A stretch of 64,000 nucleotides of DNA from Proteles cristata cristata (lineage: Eukaryota > Chordata > Mammalia > Carnivora > Hyaenidae): positions 1,426,001 to 1,490,000 of the forward strand of contig JAESUZ010000481.1 of assembly GCA_017311185.1 (NCBI GenBank), read 5' to 3'. A program made the position numbers and the translations under genes. The first letter of the stretch is position 1. Each line of letters begins with the position of its first letter. Shown in pieces: positions 32,351 through 45,009 of the stretch. Under the pieces are notes generated by a model. It was not told the DNA's origin. It was given only the letters and a program-made list of their open reading frames with translations, and searched no databases.

Positions 32351-33189
32351 AGGATGGTCTGTGTCCCTATGCTGGATTGAGAGGGTTGTATTATGTGATG
32401 GACTCAAGGTCTGAGACCTAAAGAAGCCCTGTACTGGCCAGGTGTTAGGTGGCTGCCTCATTCACTGGAGGCAGAAAACCTTTTGTCAAGAAAGTTAAAT
32501 TGTAATGATCTTTCTGTAAATTTTAACTTCAACCGTATGCATTTTAGGCACTGAGCAAGGCACTAAAGACCCAGAAATATGAGATGCCATCAGGAATCAG
32601 GCAGAGTTTCTGCTCTTTGATCAGAAGCTTTTCTGCTGTATGACCCATAGGAGGGAGCCATCTTGAGGCCAAGGGGGCACTTTGGCTACTTCCAGGGAAG
32701 CAATCCGTGTGCAATGCTACAGATTCTGGCTCTGGGCTTTTCTTTACAGCATTGAAGTACCTCAGACAGCTAAGAATGCTGGAAATTTTATAGCCCATTT
32801 GGGAAGGTGCCTAGTGATTAGACAGTAGATTCTGGGGTCTGCCTTCCAGCCTCTCACCTTCCCCCCTAGAAACATACTGTCTGAGGTTTTATTCCTCAGT
32901 GAGTATAAATTTTGGTGAACCTTCACACCTATGCCAAGTACTGGATGGCACTTGAAAAATGGTTACTATTTCCCAGGAAATAGAATTCTTAATAAAGCAC
33001 GTAGATCTTTGCTTTAGATATGTCTTTTTCTTCCATATTTGCAAGGAATTCCTAAAAGTGGTCAGTTTACAGGGAAAAATGGAAGGAACATTTTTCCCCC
33101 TCAGGATCCTGTGTGTTAGGGAGAAAGCCTTCTGAACACCAGAGGCCGACCAAGAGAGCATGGAGAGAGGACGGAGTGGGGTGGGAAAG
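32351..33189. other. Unique noncoding sequence
   Basis: No gene recognised. A weak antisense L2-like word (ttttaggcactgagcaaggcac) lies near 32545. Confidence 0.4.
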
Positions 33190-33340
33190 TCTCTGGACTG
33201 AGGTGTAGAATAACCTGGGGTTGCCTCCTAGGCTACTTTACTTTGAGCAGGACTTTGAACTCTAAATCAGTTTTCATATCTAGAAAATGGGTGTCAAAAT
33301 GACTTTTCCACATGAAAGAAGATAAATAAAATGATCATTC
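33190..33340 (+). mobile_element. MIR SINE relic
   Basis: Sense MIR-like order: cctggggttgcctcctaggctac, gagcaggactttgaac, cagttttcatatctagaaaatggg. Confidence 0.55.
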
Positions 33341-34836
33341 TGAAACTTTCTAGATTTTGCAGACCGCTCCTTTCCCCACTCTTCCCCCCGCCCACCCCCC
33401 CAGACAGGAAAGGAATATTGTTACTGCTGCCTTAGGAGGAGGAAGCCTGCCTGAATTCTTTGGAAGAACAAAAGTTATGAGGGTGCTATGTGGATCTGAG
33501 GATGGTCAGTCAAGTTCTTTGGAACTCGGAATGAAGAATGGTTTATTTATTTCCAGAATAAAAGCTGAAGGGAATCCTGAGGCATTTAAAAATGATATAA
33601 CTTTGTCTCTATCTCTATTAGTGTAGTAGCAAGAATAAAAATAAAATTTCCAGACACTGAGTTAGGGTCACTTCGTCCAGTGGTAGTGTTAATTAGGGCA
33701 ACTTCTGCTTCAATATAAGATACAGCTGTAACAGTTAGAAATTTGTTTATGGAATATAGGTATGAATTGGACAGACTACTGGTTCTTCTATCAAGTACAG
33801 AGGGCACTGTGGTTATATGGGCAATTGGTTATTTTTGCACAAGTCATGTCTTAAAGGGTAGTGAGAGAAAGAAGGGGAGATTAGGTCACAGCTGGGGAAG
33901 GGTCAGAACACTTCCGGAGAATGTGAGGAGAAGGCAGATTCTAGAGCCAGAGGAAGGTTTGAAAAGTATAAATATGATCAGCAAATATCCTCTGGTGCCT
34001 TAAAACTAATCTGCGGGACCAATTTTGGTTTTGTTAGCTTGTTGAGTGCTCCATCGATGACACATTATATGGTAATGTAAGTTTACATGAGGCCAGCCCT
34101 CTCCTGCATTCTAAGCATCCTTGGAGGGTGGGTAAACAAACCAAACCCATGTTGATATGCTTGCTCAAAGGAGCACTTGTGGAATCTCCAGTAGAAAGCC
34201 ATTGAATTCGAGCATCAAGGTAGAGGGTAAAGAGGCATCAAATAAGCAGAGTGGTGAGTTTCAGAGTAACAAAGGGATGGCTCATACACCAGTGTGTCGA
34301 GTGTTTTTGTTTTAATAGTGTTAATTGTGCCATCCACAATGAGGAACAGTTTAAAATGTCAGGCACATCACAACTACATCCCATCTCAAGTATAAAAATT
34401 GCCATTTCTGTTTCTGTGGGTCATCTAATTGCTGTACCCTCCATTGTATTTACTGAGCATGTACTAAGTGGAAACCCAGTGCTGGGTGTTTGTGAAGGAA
34501 GATGTCATGAGTGCATGATGGAGTAATATCAAGCAAGAGAAAAACTGAACTGTAAGCAGGGGTTAGTAATTACTGAGGCATTCGTGGCAAGAGCCATTTC
34601 ACATGAATGGGAAGAGGAATGACCCAAATAGTTTATGTTGCTCTTTTCTTGCAAGGGTTGTCACAGATAGACTTAAGCTTTTTGAGGATTCCACATGGTG
34701 GGTGTTGAGATTATCTAGAAACAGAGAGATGTGAGTAGACCAGCTACTACATTCTGTCTCTAGGACAGGATCTCGTGGACAGATATGTAACAAACTACCC
34801 TGAATCCATGATCTCCATGAGACTTTCTCAGTAGCG
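33341..34836. other. Unique noncoding sequence
   Basis: No gene recognised. It includes a C-rich stretch at 33376-33401 and a weak antisense L2-like stretch near 34440-34530 (tttactgagcatgtactaagtgg). Confidence 0.4.
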
Positions 34837-34847
34837 TATAATTCCCA

Positions 34848-35072
34848 CTATGGCGCCTGGGTAGCTCAGTTGGTTATGCATCTGACTTCAGCTCAAGTCA
34901 TGATCTTGCAGTTTGTGGGCTCGAGCCCCACATTGGGCTCTGTGCTGGCAGCTCAGAGCCTGAAGCTTGCTTCAGATTCTGTGTCTCCCTCTCTCTCTGC
35001 CCCTCTCCTACTCGTGCTCTCTGTCTGCCCAAAATAAATAAACAGTAAAAAAAATAAAAAATTTAAAAAAGA
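34848..35072 (+). mobile_element. Felid SINE
   Basis: Sense copy: tggcgcctgggtagctcag, B box gggctcgagccccac, tail ccaaaataaataaacag plus A-runs. TSD gtataattccc / gtataatcccc at 34837-34847 and 35073-35083. Confidence 0.95.
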
Positions 35073-35190
35073 GTATAATCCCCGTGAAGGCAGGCCTGGG
35101 TCTATCTTAGTCACAACTGCTTTTCCAGTCCCTCACATTGTGTCCAAAACTGAGTGGGAATTTGGTAAATATGAAACTTTCTGTTTGTTG
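35073..35190 (+). mobile_element. L2 LINE relic (3' end)
   Basis: gtgaaggcaggcctgggtctatcttagtcac followed by gtgggaatttggtaaatat matches the general form of the L2 3' end. Confidence 0.55.
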
Positions 35191-37416
35191 GAGAATGGTC
35201 TTTCCTGAAGCAAAAAATTTCTTTGATGCTTAAATGTATATTGTAAAACTCCAAGGCCATTAGTGAAGTCTGAAAAAGATTTGGAAATGAACATTTTTTG
35301 AATCATTACATTCCTTCCAACATATGGGATCCCACTATAATGGAAGCATCCACGCGTGTTACGTCTAAACTCATCCATGCCCACGTAGACTCACTTCTGT
35401 CCACTCTTTGGACCTCTGATCCTTGTGGTCTAGTTTAGAAAAAGAAGTGAGGAAAGTGACATGAATTGAAAGTCGTACATTGCATGTTTTTTATGCCTTA
35501 AAAGACCTTATATCATCAGAGAAATGAAGCCATTCTTCTGAGATTGCCTATAATTTTTTTTCTTTTCTGGCAAGTTCTCCCTGTCTTTTTGCAGCTCTGT
35601 CTCTTCCTTAGAGAATTCTTTAAGTTCTATCCATCATCTCATTTACTGAAATGTACCTCATTTGGGAATGAGAACGTTTTGGCATAGCTGAGAGCTTTTA
35701 ATGGAAATACGAGAGAAGACGACTCTGACATATTTAATACCTTCAATATGTTTCCATATATTGCACGATCTCTGATGCATAACCCGAGACACATAATGAC
35801 AGATGGTCTGAGGAGAAGGAAGAATGTTCCCTAAGCGGGGATTTCTTTAGAAACCAGCACTCCTTCCAAGGTGCTTTGAGCTATTCTTAGCAATTGGGGT
35901 TCAACACTTTCACCCCCAACAGAAGCAAGTTTCTGCCAACAGGCTGCCTGTGGGGGTTCTGTTGCCTACCGTTTTGTTCCAAACAAGAGTCAAGCCAGGC
36001 ATTATAGTCTCAGAGAAACCTAGGGCCAGGGAACCAAGCCCCTGTTTTCAGCTGCAGGACCATGGTCAAGTTACTTGACTTCTTTGAACCTGTCATTCTT
36101 CTGTCATGTAATGGGGCTGAGAAGTAATTTCTGTTTCCTTCCAAACTCTGAAACAAGCTATCAGGAAATGTTTAGGTAACAGTGGGGATTATGAAAATTT
36201 CCATGTTCTTTGCAACTATCTTTTTGACACACCTAGAGTGGAAATAATTAGGAGGGATGTTTCTTTTCCCTGCTTATTTTATCCAAATCTAATCATTTGG
36301 TGGCTCGGAATTTCCTCAAATGCAAACAGCACACTCCGGAATAATGCAGAATTTCATTTTGGAGTGAGAGGAATAGACAGTGATGTGTTTTGAGCACATA
36401 TTATGGGGTTGAGAAAATTTAAAAACCATCCATGTGAGAATATGGGCTCTGTAACATTAGCGAGGCTTTACTATGTAGTCACTTTGAGGGCATCTTTTCC
36501 CTTCTCTTATTTTATTTTACATTTTTACCCAGTCTGAGCCATGTGGTAACAGATCTGAATGGATGGAATATTTTGTATGCTCTCTTTCTTAACCATGTTT
36601 TATTAGCTTGAGCTATTTATCAGAAAATGCTTTTTTTCCCTATTTTTTTTGACTTGCACACAATCTAGTTGCCTGTTTTTACCACATCCAGACATTGTGC
36701 TGACAGAGCCTTGTTGTTTTTAAACATAGTTTCCCCATCTGGGGCGTATGCTTGTTATTGTAGTAAGATAGATAAAATACCTACGTAAAGACATACTCGG
36801 GTCAAACAGTATATTCCCAGATGAATGGCTTGCTGGAGGGGAGGGATCTGAGGAGTCTTTGAGCCCATAAGGGCTTAGAGAAGTAAAGTGCCTGGGTGTC
36901 AGAGAGTTCATGACTTCTCAGGAAAACAAATACCTTTGGAAGGGGATAGCTACCAATGAAAAGAAACCCTAGAATGTCTCCTGGGTTAATGTAGGATTCC
37001 TGACTAGAAATAACTGGGGCCATTGGAACTACATAAAATTAAACCTATTGTCTTGTTTCTCTGAAACATTGTATCCTATAGAAGATTGCAAATCAGAAGA
37101 TATCTACCCATAATAGATAGCTCTAGGGTGTTCAAGTGTTTCGAAAGTGCACAGTAGAATGATTATAAGTAAAAATGTCTTCCTCTTTGACATTCTTAGT
37201 GTGCCTACCATACTGAAGACTATCCCCTGCTATATACCTTCTTTGTCTCTGCCTCATAATCCAGCCTTAACACCCATTGTTAACATATTATTAGCTATTT
37301 TCAGCTGGTTTTTCTGGTTTGATATCAGTCCATCTCTCAATGGGGCATGGCAGCCTTAAACTCCATTCTCCCTATGGTTCTTCAACCTGGTGTTTGGCCT
37401 TGGTCTCCACGGAGTC
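35191..37416. other. Unique noncoding sequence with one MIR
   Basis: A sense MIR relic lies at about 36020-36140 (ctgcaggaccatggtcaagttacttgacttctttgaacctg). The stretch 35690-35830 retains CpG-containing words (aatacgagagaagacgac, attgcacgatctc, taacccgagacac) unlike its surroundings and may be conserved. No exon recognised. Confidence 0.45.
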
Positions 37417-37453
37417 TTTTTTTTTTTAATGTTTTACTTATTCTGAGGGAGAG

Positions 37454-37515
<62 letters not shown>

Positions 37516-37686
37516 CTTGAGCAGGGGAGGATCAGAGAGAGAGGGAGATACAGAATCTGAAGCAGGCTCCAGGCTCTGAACTGGCATTCAGCACAGAGCC
37601 TGATGCGGGGCTCTAACCCACGAACCATGAGATCATGACCTGAGCCAAAGTCAGAGACTTTACCAGCTGAGCCACCCAGGTGTCCC
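37417..37686 (-). mobile_element. Felid SINE with an expanded (GA)n
   Basis: Minus-strand SINE with head GGGACACCTGGGTGGCTCAG. The GA-rich body has grown into a pure (GA)n tract at about 37452-37512, making the element about 50 bp longer than its relatives. Confidence 0.94.
37452..37512. repeat. (GA)n microsatellite inside a SINE
   Basis: About 60 bp of nearly pure GA. It probably arose by slippage from the SINE's own CT-rich body. Confidence 0.95.
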
Positions 37687-39323
37687 AGCCATGGCGTTTA
37701 GATATTGATCTGTTTGACAGATGAGGAAGCAAGGGCTGAATGAGAAGAACAGCAAGTCCGAACTTGCAAGTAGAAGGTATGGACTCTTCCAGTTGGGACT
37801 TGGTGCAGGGGCCATGCCATCCATCACAGAATCACAGTGACAATATGCGACCACCCAGGGAATCCTCCCTATGTCAGGGACCAAGGAGTATGTTCTGATT
37901 AGATGGCCTGCATTAGGTATACTGTCCTCCACCAGTACCCAGTGAGATGTATGGGACTTTCCTCCAAGGAACACCTCACCACATGTCCACAACTTGACAT
38001 TTTAGGATTGACAATCCAGCATTCCCTAACCCTTGCCTAATCTTCTCCATTGACCTTGTTAGCCATATGTGTGCTTTTGGTCTTCTGAGTGAGCACACTA
38101 CTCACTTTCTCTGTGAGTAGGGTTTCCCTTCTGACTTTTTCCCTTGTTTAGTTTGATCACTAAGCTTTCCGGTAATAATCCTTTCTTTTGCTTCTAGAAC
38201 CTTTTCCATGACACTTTTTATTCAAGTGATATTTTACTCCTCTCCTTTAGGGTAGATTCAGGAAAGTAAGTAATTTACTCCTCATTCAGGTAAACTGTTG
38301 ATACTCTTTTGAGGTGTGTGTGTGTGTGTGTGTGTGTGCGTGCATGCATGTGCATGTGTGTATGTGTGTGCGTATTCAAATCCAGCTGCAGAATAGTAAT
38401 TTAGTACCTGATTCGTAAGAAATAGACATGGAAGTCTCAGCATGGGGTAGCAGACAGAGTCCTTAGGAAGGATTGGGAGACCTGAATTCTGTACCCAGCT
38501 CTGTGGATAGCCATTGCTGTGTGACAAAGGCCAAGTCACAGCCTCTATGAAATCTTAGCTATAACCTGCCGAGTTGAATCATTAGACACTGCAGTCTTTT
38601 ACAGATGGTGTCTGTATGAGATAGACCAACTTAGCATGGATTTGGGATAACATATATGTGGGAATTTATTCTGGGAATATATGAGATTGAATACCTTATC
38701 TGTCAACTGCTGTGGTTTAGGGATCCCTGAAAGATTGGTTCAGTTGAAGGAATTGTACATGTTCATAGTGAGTAAGTAAGAGAGAGAGGGAGACATAATA
38801 CTCAAAGGAAATACATCATTAGCTATTATTTAAGATATTCTGTTTCTGTCTGTCTGATACTGTCGACATGACTTCCTGAGAAAATACTCTTTCTATAACA
38901 TTTGACTGGCATGGACTATATTTTTGTTTAAGATATTTTACTCTTCTCATATAAACCAATTAACTGTCATATTTTATCCTTCCAAGGGTATCCAAATATA
39001 AGGTTGGCTGACAGCCAGTTTGCTAAGTCCTAGAGGATAATAGCTCATTGTCTGTAAAGAGCCTTATTTTAAAGTGTCCTCAATTCTGGCAGTCCTTGTG
39101 ATGCAGAAGATATTTATAAGACTGTGAAGAAAGGTCATATGTTGGGTGTTAGCTGCACTGAGTAGCCCAAGTGATTTTATTTTTCCATGCAACAACTCTT
39201 TTTTGCTATAAATGACCAAAACTTGACTCCTTTTTCACTATTTGCTGAAAATTTCACTATTGTCTGAAAGCTTTGATAGCTGACTTGCTGGGTAGTTTGG
39301 AATGGTCCACTGTAATCTTAGAT
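37687..39323. other. Unique noncoding sequence with (GT)n and a MIR
   Basis: A (GT)n tract with GC/AT interruptions lies at 38314-38370. A sense MIR-like relic lies at about 38450-38560 (agacctgaattctgtacccagctctg...tgtgacaaaggccaagtcacagcctc). No gene recognised. Confidence 0.5.
38314..38370. repeat. (GT)n microsatellite
   Basis: Pure GT for about 25 bp, then interrupted by gcgtgcatgcatgtgcatg. Confidence 0.95.
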
Positions 39324-39341
39324 ATATCTTAAGAATATAGA

Positions 39342-39560
39342 GGGGCGCCTGGGTGGCTTAGTCGGTTAAGCATCCAACTTTCGCTTAGGTCATGATCTCG
39401 CGGTTGTGGGTTCGAGCCCCGCGTTGGGCTCTGTGCTGACTGCCAGCTCAGAGCCTGGAGCCTCTTTCGGTCTGTGACTCCTTCTCTCTCTGACCCTCCC
39501 CTGCTCACGCTGTCTCTCTCTCGCCTAGAAATAAATAAAACATAAAAAAATTAAAAAAAA
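39342..39560 (+). mobile_element. Felid SINE, 'TAGGA/GACTGAAACAGG' subtype
   Basis: Sense copy with ggggcgcctgggtggcttag, aactttcgcttaggtcatg, cggtctgtgactccttctc and tail gcctagaaataaataaaac. A perfect 18-bp TSD (atatcttaagaatataga) lies at 39324-39341 and 39561-39578. Confidence 0.97.
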
Positions 39561-39578
39561 ATATCTTAAGAATATAGA

Positions 39579-40184
39579 TAAATAGTAGGAAAGTGAATTT
39601 AGTCAATTCTGATACTTCCAATTCATAGGCAACAATATTGGTATTAGGAGGCAGCAATATCTTGGTGTATTACTGTTTCTTTTCAGTAAAAATGACCTCC
39701 ATATTTAAGAGGAAAAGCTGCTTTCAACCTCTTCAATGAGTGGGTAATTTTTTTCATCTTAAAAAGGTCATTCAAACCAGCATATTAATGCATTATGAAC
39801 AAACGAAGGGAGACTATAAGGGATTACATTTATTTTGAACCATACAATGATGTAAAAAGCTTGAAGAAAAAGGACTTTTTTCAAGGTAAATGTTTGTTGA
39901 ACTGATTTATCGATCCCTTCTAAATGCTCTGGGATGAAAAATTCAAATCTCAACTACTTTTTTTAAAATTATGTTGGTAAGCTTTCTAGAAGAGGGCTTG
40001 AATCTTGAACAAGTGTAGGTTTAACCATTAATTTCCAGTGGTTGATAATTCCAGTAGAGGCCCTGGATGCTACAGTTTTAGTGCAAGAAAGGATGGCAAA
40101 TATCTAAGCATCGTAGCAATCCAAGAAAAACGAGCACCACGTGACCAGTCTTCTAGGTTTGAATCCACACTCATTATCTCACAA
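39579..40184. other. Unassigned noncoding sequence
   Basis: AT-rich DNA. No gene or named repeat recognised. Confidence 0.4.
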
Positions 40185-40600
40185 CTCAGTGTTTGCTGAG
40201 TGTCTTCTATGGAATGGCACAGGACTCTAGCTACAGTGATGGAGAAGAGATGCGTTCCCTCCTTTCGAGGAGTTTACAGCCCCATGGATGGGTCTGCGCA
40301 AGAAAGGTGAATAGTATAAGACCGTGTTCTCACCAGACACAAGTAGGGCAGTTGGATTCGAATTCCTGGAGCCCAGTTGGGAAAGGTAGGGAGAGGTCTG
40401 GGAAAAGAGAGTGTAAGGCTGAGCTCTGAGTGGTGAGTTTCAGGTGAAGGGTGGAAGGGGAAGATTATTGAAGGCAGAGGGAGACATATGGATGAAGACC
40501 TTCAGATGACAGAGAACAAATGTGTCTAGAGCAAAGAGTGCAGAGGGAGAAAGGTCTTACTTCAGCTGCTCTTCAGCACCATGGAAAGGAAGCATTCCCC
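40185..40600 (-). mobile_element. L2 LINE relic
   Basis: Antisense L2: cagtgtttgctgagtgtcttctatgg, gcacaggactctagctacagtg, ggagtttacagccccatgg, then aggcagagggagacatatgg...agagaacaaatgtgtctagag, following the order of the reversed L2 3' region. Confidence 0.6.
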
Positions 40601-40649
40601 AAGGACCAGTTGTGTGTGGCTCTGTGCTCACTTCATAGAGTGACTGCTG

Positions 40650-40965
40650 ATCAATGGTTCCCTGCTTGTAAAAGATGCCTTCGTTTAAGAAGTTTTTGTA
40701 CACATTTTTACATTAAGCCCATGAAGTAGATCACATTATCCCACTTTCATAGATGAGGCTCAGGGATATGGTGGCTTTACCAACATTACTTAATGATTAG
40801 TGAGCTAAAATGGAGTCTCAGAATAGTCCCCCTGACCTAGCTCATAGTCTCTAGCTTCATCTTTGTGATCATGGACACCATTTTGTTGAACCTCTCCCAT
40901 GGGTCAGGTGCTACCAGGCACTCTACATAGTGTCAATTTAATCCTTGTAACAGTCAGTATCATCT
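40650..40965 (-). mobile_element. MIR SINE relics, antisense
   Basis: 40700-40860 has gcccatgaagtagatcacattatcccactttcatagatgaggctcaggg. 40890-40965 has gtcaggtgctaccaggcactctacatagtgtcaatttaatccttgtaac. Both follow reversed MIR. Confidence 0.65.
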
Positions 40966-41086
40966 GAAAGGGAAGGAACACATGTTCTTTTCACTCCATC
41001 CTGTCTTTTTTTCCATGAAGAACAGGGCTCGCCCTCTTCTGCCTTCTGTCGCACTTGGAGAAGATTGCTCTATGGGGAGAAGAGGC

Positions 41087-41298
41087 TTTTTTTTTATTTT
41101 ATTTTTATTTCTAGGAGAGAGAGAGACAGCGTGAGCAGGGGAGGGTCAGAGAGAGAGGGAGTCACAGACTGAAACAGGCTCCAGGCTCTGAGCTGGCAGT
41201 CAGCACAGAGCCCGACGCGGGGCTCGAACCCACGAACCGCGAGATCATGACCTAAGCGAAAGTCGGACGCTCAATCGACTAAGCCACCCAGGCGCCCC
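41087..41298 (-). mobile_element. Felid SINE, 'TAGGA/GACTGAAACAGG' subtype
   Basis: Minus-strand copy very close to the one at 6397: ctaggagagagaga, gagggtcagaga, cagactgaaacaggctcc, gacctaagcgaaagtcgg. TSD gagaagaggc at 41077-41086 and 41299-41308. Confidence 0.97.
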
Positions 41299-41478
41299 GA
41301 GAAGAGGCATTTTTAATAACAATTCCTTTTATATGGAGACTACTGACATATTCTCTCTTCTGGACGCTGTGAGTTATATAACTGATCAGGTTTTTCTTTC
41401 TGATTGACAGCCAGCCAATCTAGAGCTAAATCTGAAGCCCCCCACCCCCCCATGTCTCCTGCAGGTGTATAGATTTTT

Positions 41479-41683
41479 TAAAAAAATTTTAACATTTATT
41501 TTTGAGAGAGAGAGACAGGGTGTGAGCGGGGGAGGGGCAGGGAGAGAGGGACACAGAATCTGAAGCAGTCTCTATCCAGGCTTTGTCAGCACAGAGCCCG
41601 ACGTGGGGCTAGAACCCACAATTGTGAGATCATGACCTGAGCCAATGTTAGATGCTTAACCGACTGAGCCACCCAGGCACCCT
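41479..41683 (-). mobile_element. Felid SINE
   Basis: Minus-strand copy with head GGTGCCTGGGTGGCTCAGTC. Flanks aggtgtatagattttt (41463-41478) and agatgtatagatcttt (41684-41699) are a TSD with two mismatches. Confidence 0.94.
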
Positions 41684-41699
41684 AGATGTATAGATCTTT

Positions 41700-44600
41700 A
41701 ACAGATGTCTTTTTGGAGTAGCTCCATTCCTGTTTCCATTTTATGGCATTACCCTTATTTTTCTCCTTTTTCTCTCCTACATCTAGTTTATCTTATCATT
41801 TCTGGAACTAAGCAGGATATAAATACTTAAAATGTAATTGAATTACCTGCCCATAGCACGGAATTTAAGCGTTTTGCTCTGCTGTTTGCTGCTCCTAGGA
41901 GGTGAATTTGTACAAGCCCACATACTTTCACTCAGTCTTCCCTAGAACCCTAGCTCTCATTTCCAAGTCACTGGTCCAAAATTTAGGATGTGCAGGGAAC
42001 AGAGGACACGGCCTTGGCTTACAGTCTTCCCCAAATCTTTGCCAGTAAACTTCATCTAATCCACCTTGTGTCTCTTTCCTCTTGAGCTCACTGTTCATTT
42101 ATTCTTCAGGTGTGTCTTGTCTCATCTTCATAAATCACAACAGATTTTTATGGGTTTTTTTGAACAGAGAAGCTTAAGGAAGAATTCAAAGCTATGGCAT
42201 GCTGTGTGCCTTCACCCCAGAAAGATATACTTGTAATTTACTTTAATTTAGAGTGAAGTGATGGGATTTTCTCCATAAGTGGAACATCAAAGATATACTC
42301 TAGCTTGTGAAAAATGGAGACTTTCTCATATTTCTTGGAGATGGTTATTTAAATCTCTCAAATAATAATGATTTTGGAGCAAAGAGCAGTTTGGTATCAA
42401 GAGCCTGGGGCCTAGAGTTACATCCAATTGGGCCACTAATTCTTATCCTTCTTGGTTAAAAGAGAACACGAGTTCTTCCTTAGTCTTGTGCAGATTAATA
42501 TGGAAACATGGAATTGTTTGGTGGAACACCTGATGCTCAGTAAGTGTTAAGTGTTGTCATTAGCCTGACATCTGCTTGTCATTGTATCTATGCTTAGCTG
42601 TTATACCTTCTGGAAAGAGTTTAATAGAAATAATAATTATTACTACAATAATCACCATGGGGTTATTTTATAAATATATGCATACAAATAATAGCCTATA
42701 TAAATTCATATATATATATATATGTATATAAAATATAAGTTTAGAGGTTCAGTGTTTTTGTTACTACTTGCTATAATTTTGCAAGAGTTCACTTCCCATC
42801 TGCTTTTCTCGTCCCTCTTGCCTTCTTTATTTTCTTCTAAGTACTTCTCACCATCAGATTTACTACATGTTCAATTTATTTGATGTTAATCACATGTTTG
42901 TCTTTACAAGAGGGCCTGATAGGTGTGTGTGTGTGTGTGTGTGTATTCATACTACAACAATCCCCAGCATCTAGAACATTGCTTGGCATGCAGGAGTCAC
43001 TCCAATCTATATTGAATCAATGTGTGATCTTCAAACATCATCCACATTTCATTAATATGAGTTCTGATGATACTTGAAAAAGAAAGGGTACTTGGTTGGC
43101 TAAGGGTGGAAGCTCTTTACCGGGGAAGTGGGCGCTTGATAGGCCAAAGAAGGATATGGGGTTCATGACTCTTTAAAGTGATTGATGGCTCAGAATTCTG
43201 TAACAAATTAGTTTCAGTTTTTTGTCACCAGTGAATGGAGTGCCCACTGTGAGCTAGGGAGTGACCAAATGGGAAACCTCCATGTGTCCTCAGAACACTA
43301 GCTTTTTTTTCTGTTTTGGCAAAGGTATTTTGACTGGGCCAAGATATAGGACTATTCTAGTTGGGATTTACAAATGTCAAGTACTTTTCTTGTGTAGTGT
43401 CTGGTCTGCTGACCCATCTGGGGTCATGGAAGTTGACTATTTTGGATCTATATACCATTATCAGTTAAAAACCATCTAAGTCTTGGTAGACAGAAGAAGT
43501 CTAAGATAAATTCCACTCAACCAATATTCACATAACACATATTATATGTAAGGATTCTGCAAGGTGTCACAGGTGACAAAGATCACACCCTGTAATTGCC
43601 CTTTAAAAGCCAACACTCCAGTACAGAGAATGAAACACATAACCAACAGCCAGGGCTAAACACAGGAACCTTGTTTTCTTCTCTCTATGTTTTGCAGGTA
43701 TTTTCAATTCTTCTGATTACATAAAGAAAAACTTTCTAAAAATGTCTCTCTTCATAAAAATGCTTACTTGAGGTTCATGTCCTGCCTCTCATAGGTAAAG
43801 ATGAATATCTGTACATTCTTTGGGCTTCTGGAATCCTTGGGACAGATCATGTGCTAAGCACTGTCTGATCTATTATCTCATTTAGTGTCTGATTTCGTTG
43901 TGAGTTGGGTATAATTATGCCCACTTCATAGGTAAAGAAGCAGAAGCCCAGAGAGTTTAAGTCATTAACCCAAAGACGCAGAGTTAACAAATTCAGATAG
44001 TAGTTGGTAATTAGATCTCAAAAATATTTTTATGGTTCAAATCCTATTTCCCTCCTTATTTACACTATAAATCACTGGAGGTAGAGACTTTCCTTTCTGA
44101 GAAGTAAGTGATATTATGGCATCAATTTTCCTGGTTCAAGGGAGGCTATCACCATATACCATTTATATACACAGGAAACCTGCTTGAACCTATAGTAAAT
44201 CTTACTCTGGTATATGAGATTTTTGAGCATAAAATTTCACCTGAATTATTCATATAGGCACTGAATTATGAAGAAGTTTCTCAAATAAAAAACTATAAGT
44301 CTGTTATGAAATAGCAAAAAGACAAGTACTAACAGGGAAGGAATGTTATCCCGTGACTGTAAGGACCCACTAGATTCCAAATGGCAGGGAGTGCTGCAGA
44401 AATGAAGAAGACAAGAAGAAAAAACACAGCAAAAACTGTTTGCTTTGCTGGACTCTTCGTGCTCAGAGTAGCACTGAAGTTAAATATATTCTTTGGGTCA
44501 ATGTATACCTCAAATTGCAGCCTGAAAGATGTGTATGTCCACAGCAAAATCCTGTCAGCTTGAATGAATTGATGGGAAGGTCAATCTAAACGAATATGAA

Positions 44601-45009
44601 ATTTGACCCAAAGAAAGGCTGAAAAACAAATACATTTTTGGCATTTGCAGGAAATTTGTACCAGAGACCTAAAAGTTGAAGGGCTTAAGAAGGCCTCAGG
44701 TCCCTGGGTAACATAAGACTAAAGTGACTTTTTCCAGAGAAATGGAGACCCACGGACATCAAGGGATTTTCTCCAAGTGTGTGCAGCTGGTACATGGCCC
44801 AAGAAATGTCAGAATTTGGTCTTCCTAGAGCAAAGATGACTGCTCCCCTCTGTGCTGTTATTTAGAATGAACAAAGTACCACCATCTAGAAGTTTCATGT
44901 CACTTTTCACGAATGGATAAAAAAATGTATGATAAGATATTTATTTGTATGTAATTGGTGCTGCTAAAGTGCTTTAACCTGATTACGGTGTTTTTTTCTT
45001 GTTGGTACT
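41700..45009. other. Unique noncoding sequence with scattered relics
   Basis: (TA)n at 42710-42726 and (GT)n at 42922-42945. L2-like relics lie at 42945-43030 (sense; catctagaacattgcttggcatgcaggagtcactcc) and 43500-43660 (antisense). An antisense MIR lies at 43840-44010 (gcccacttcataggtaaagaagcagaagcccagagag). No exon. The 60-codon frame at 44381-44563 has no supporting context. Confidence 0.5.

Noticed and set aside
44381..44563. 60-codon frame starting ATGGCAGGGAG, with a basic start and a hydrophobic middle
   Set aside because: There is no homology I recognise, no conserved context, and an overlapping frame on the other strand of similar length.
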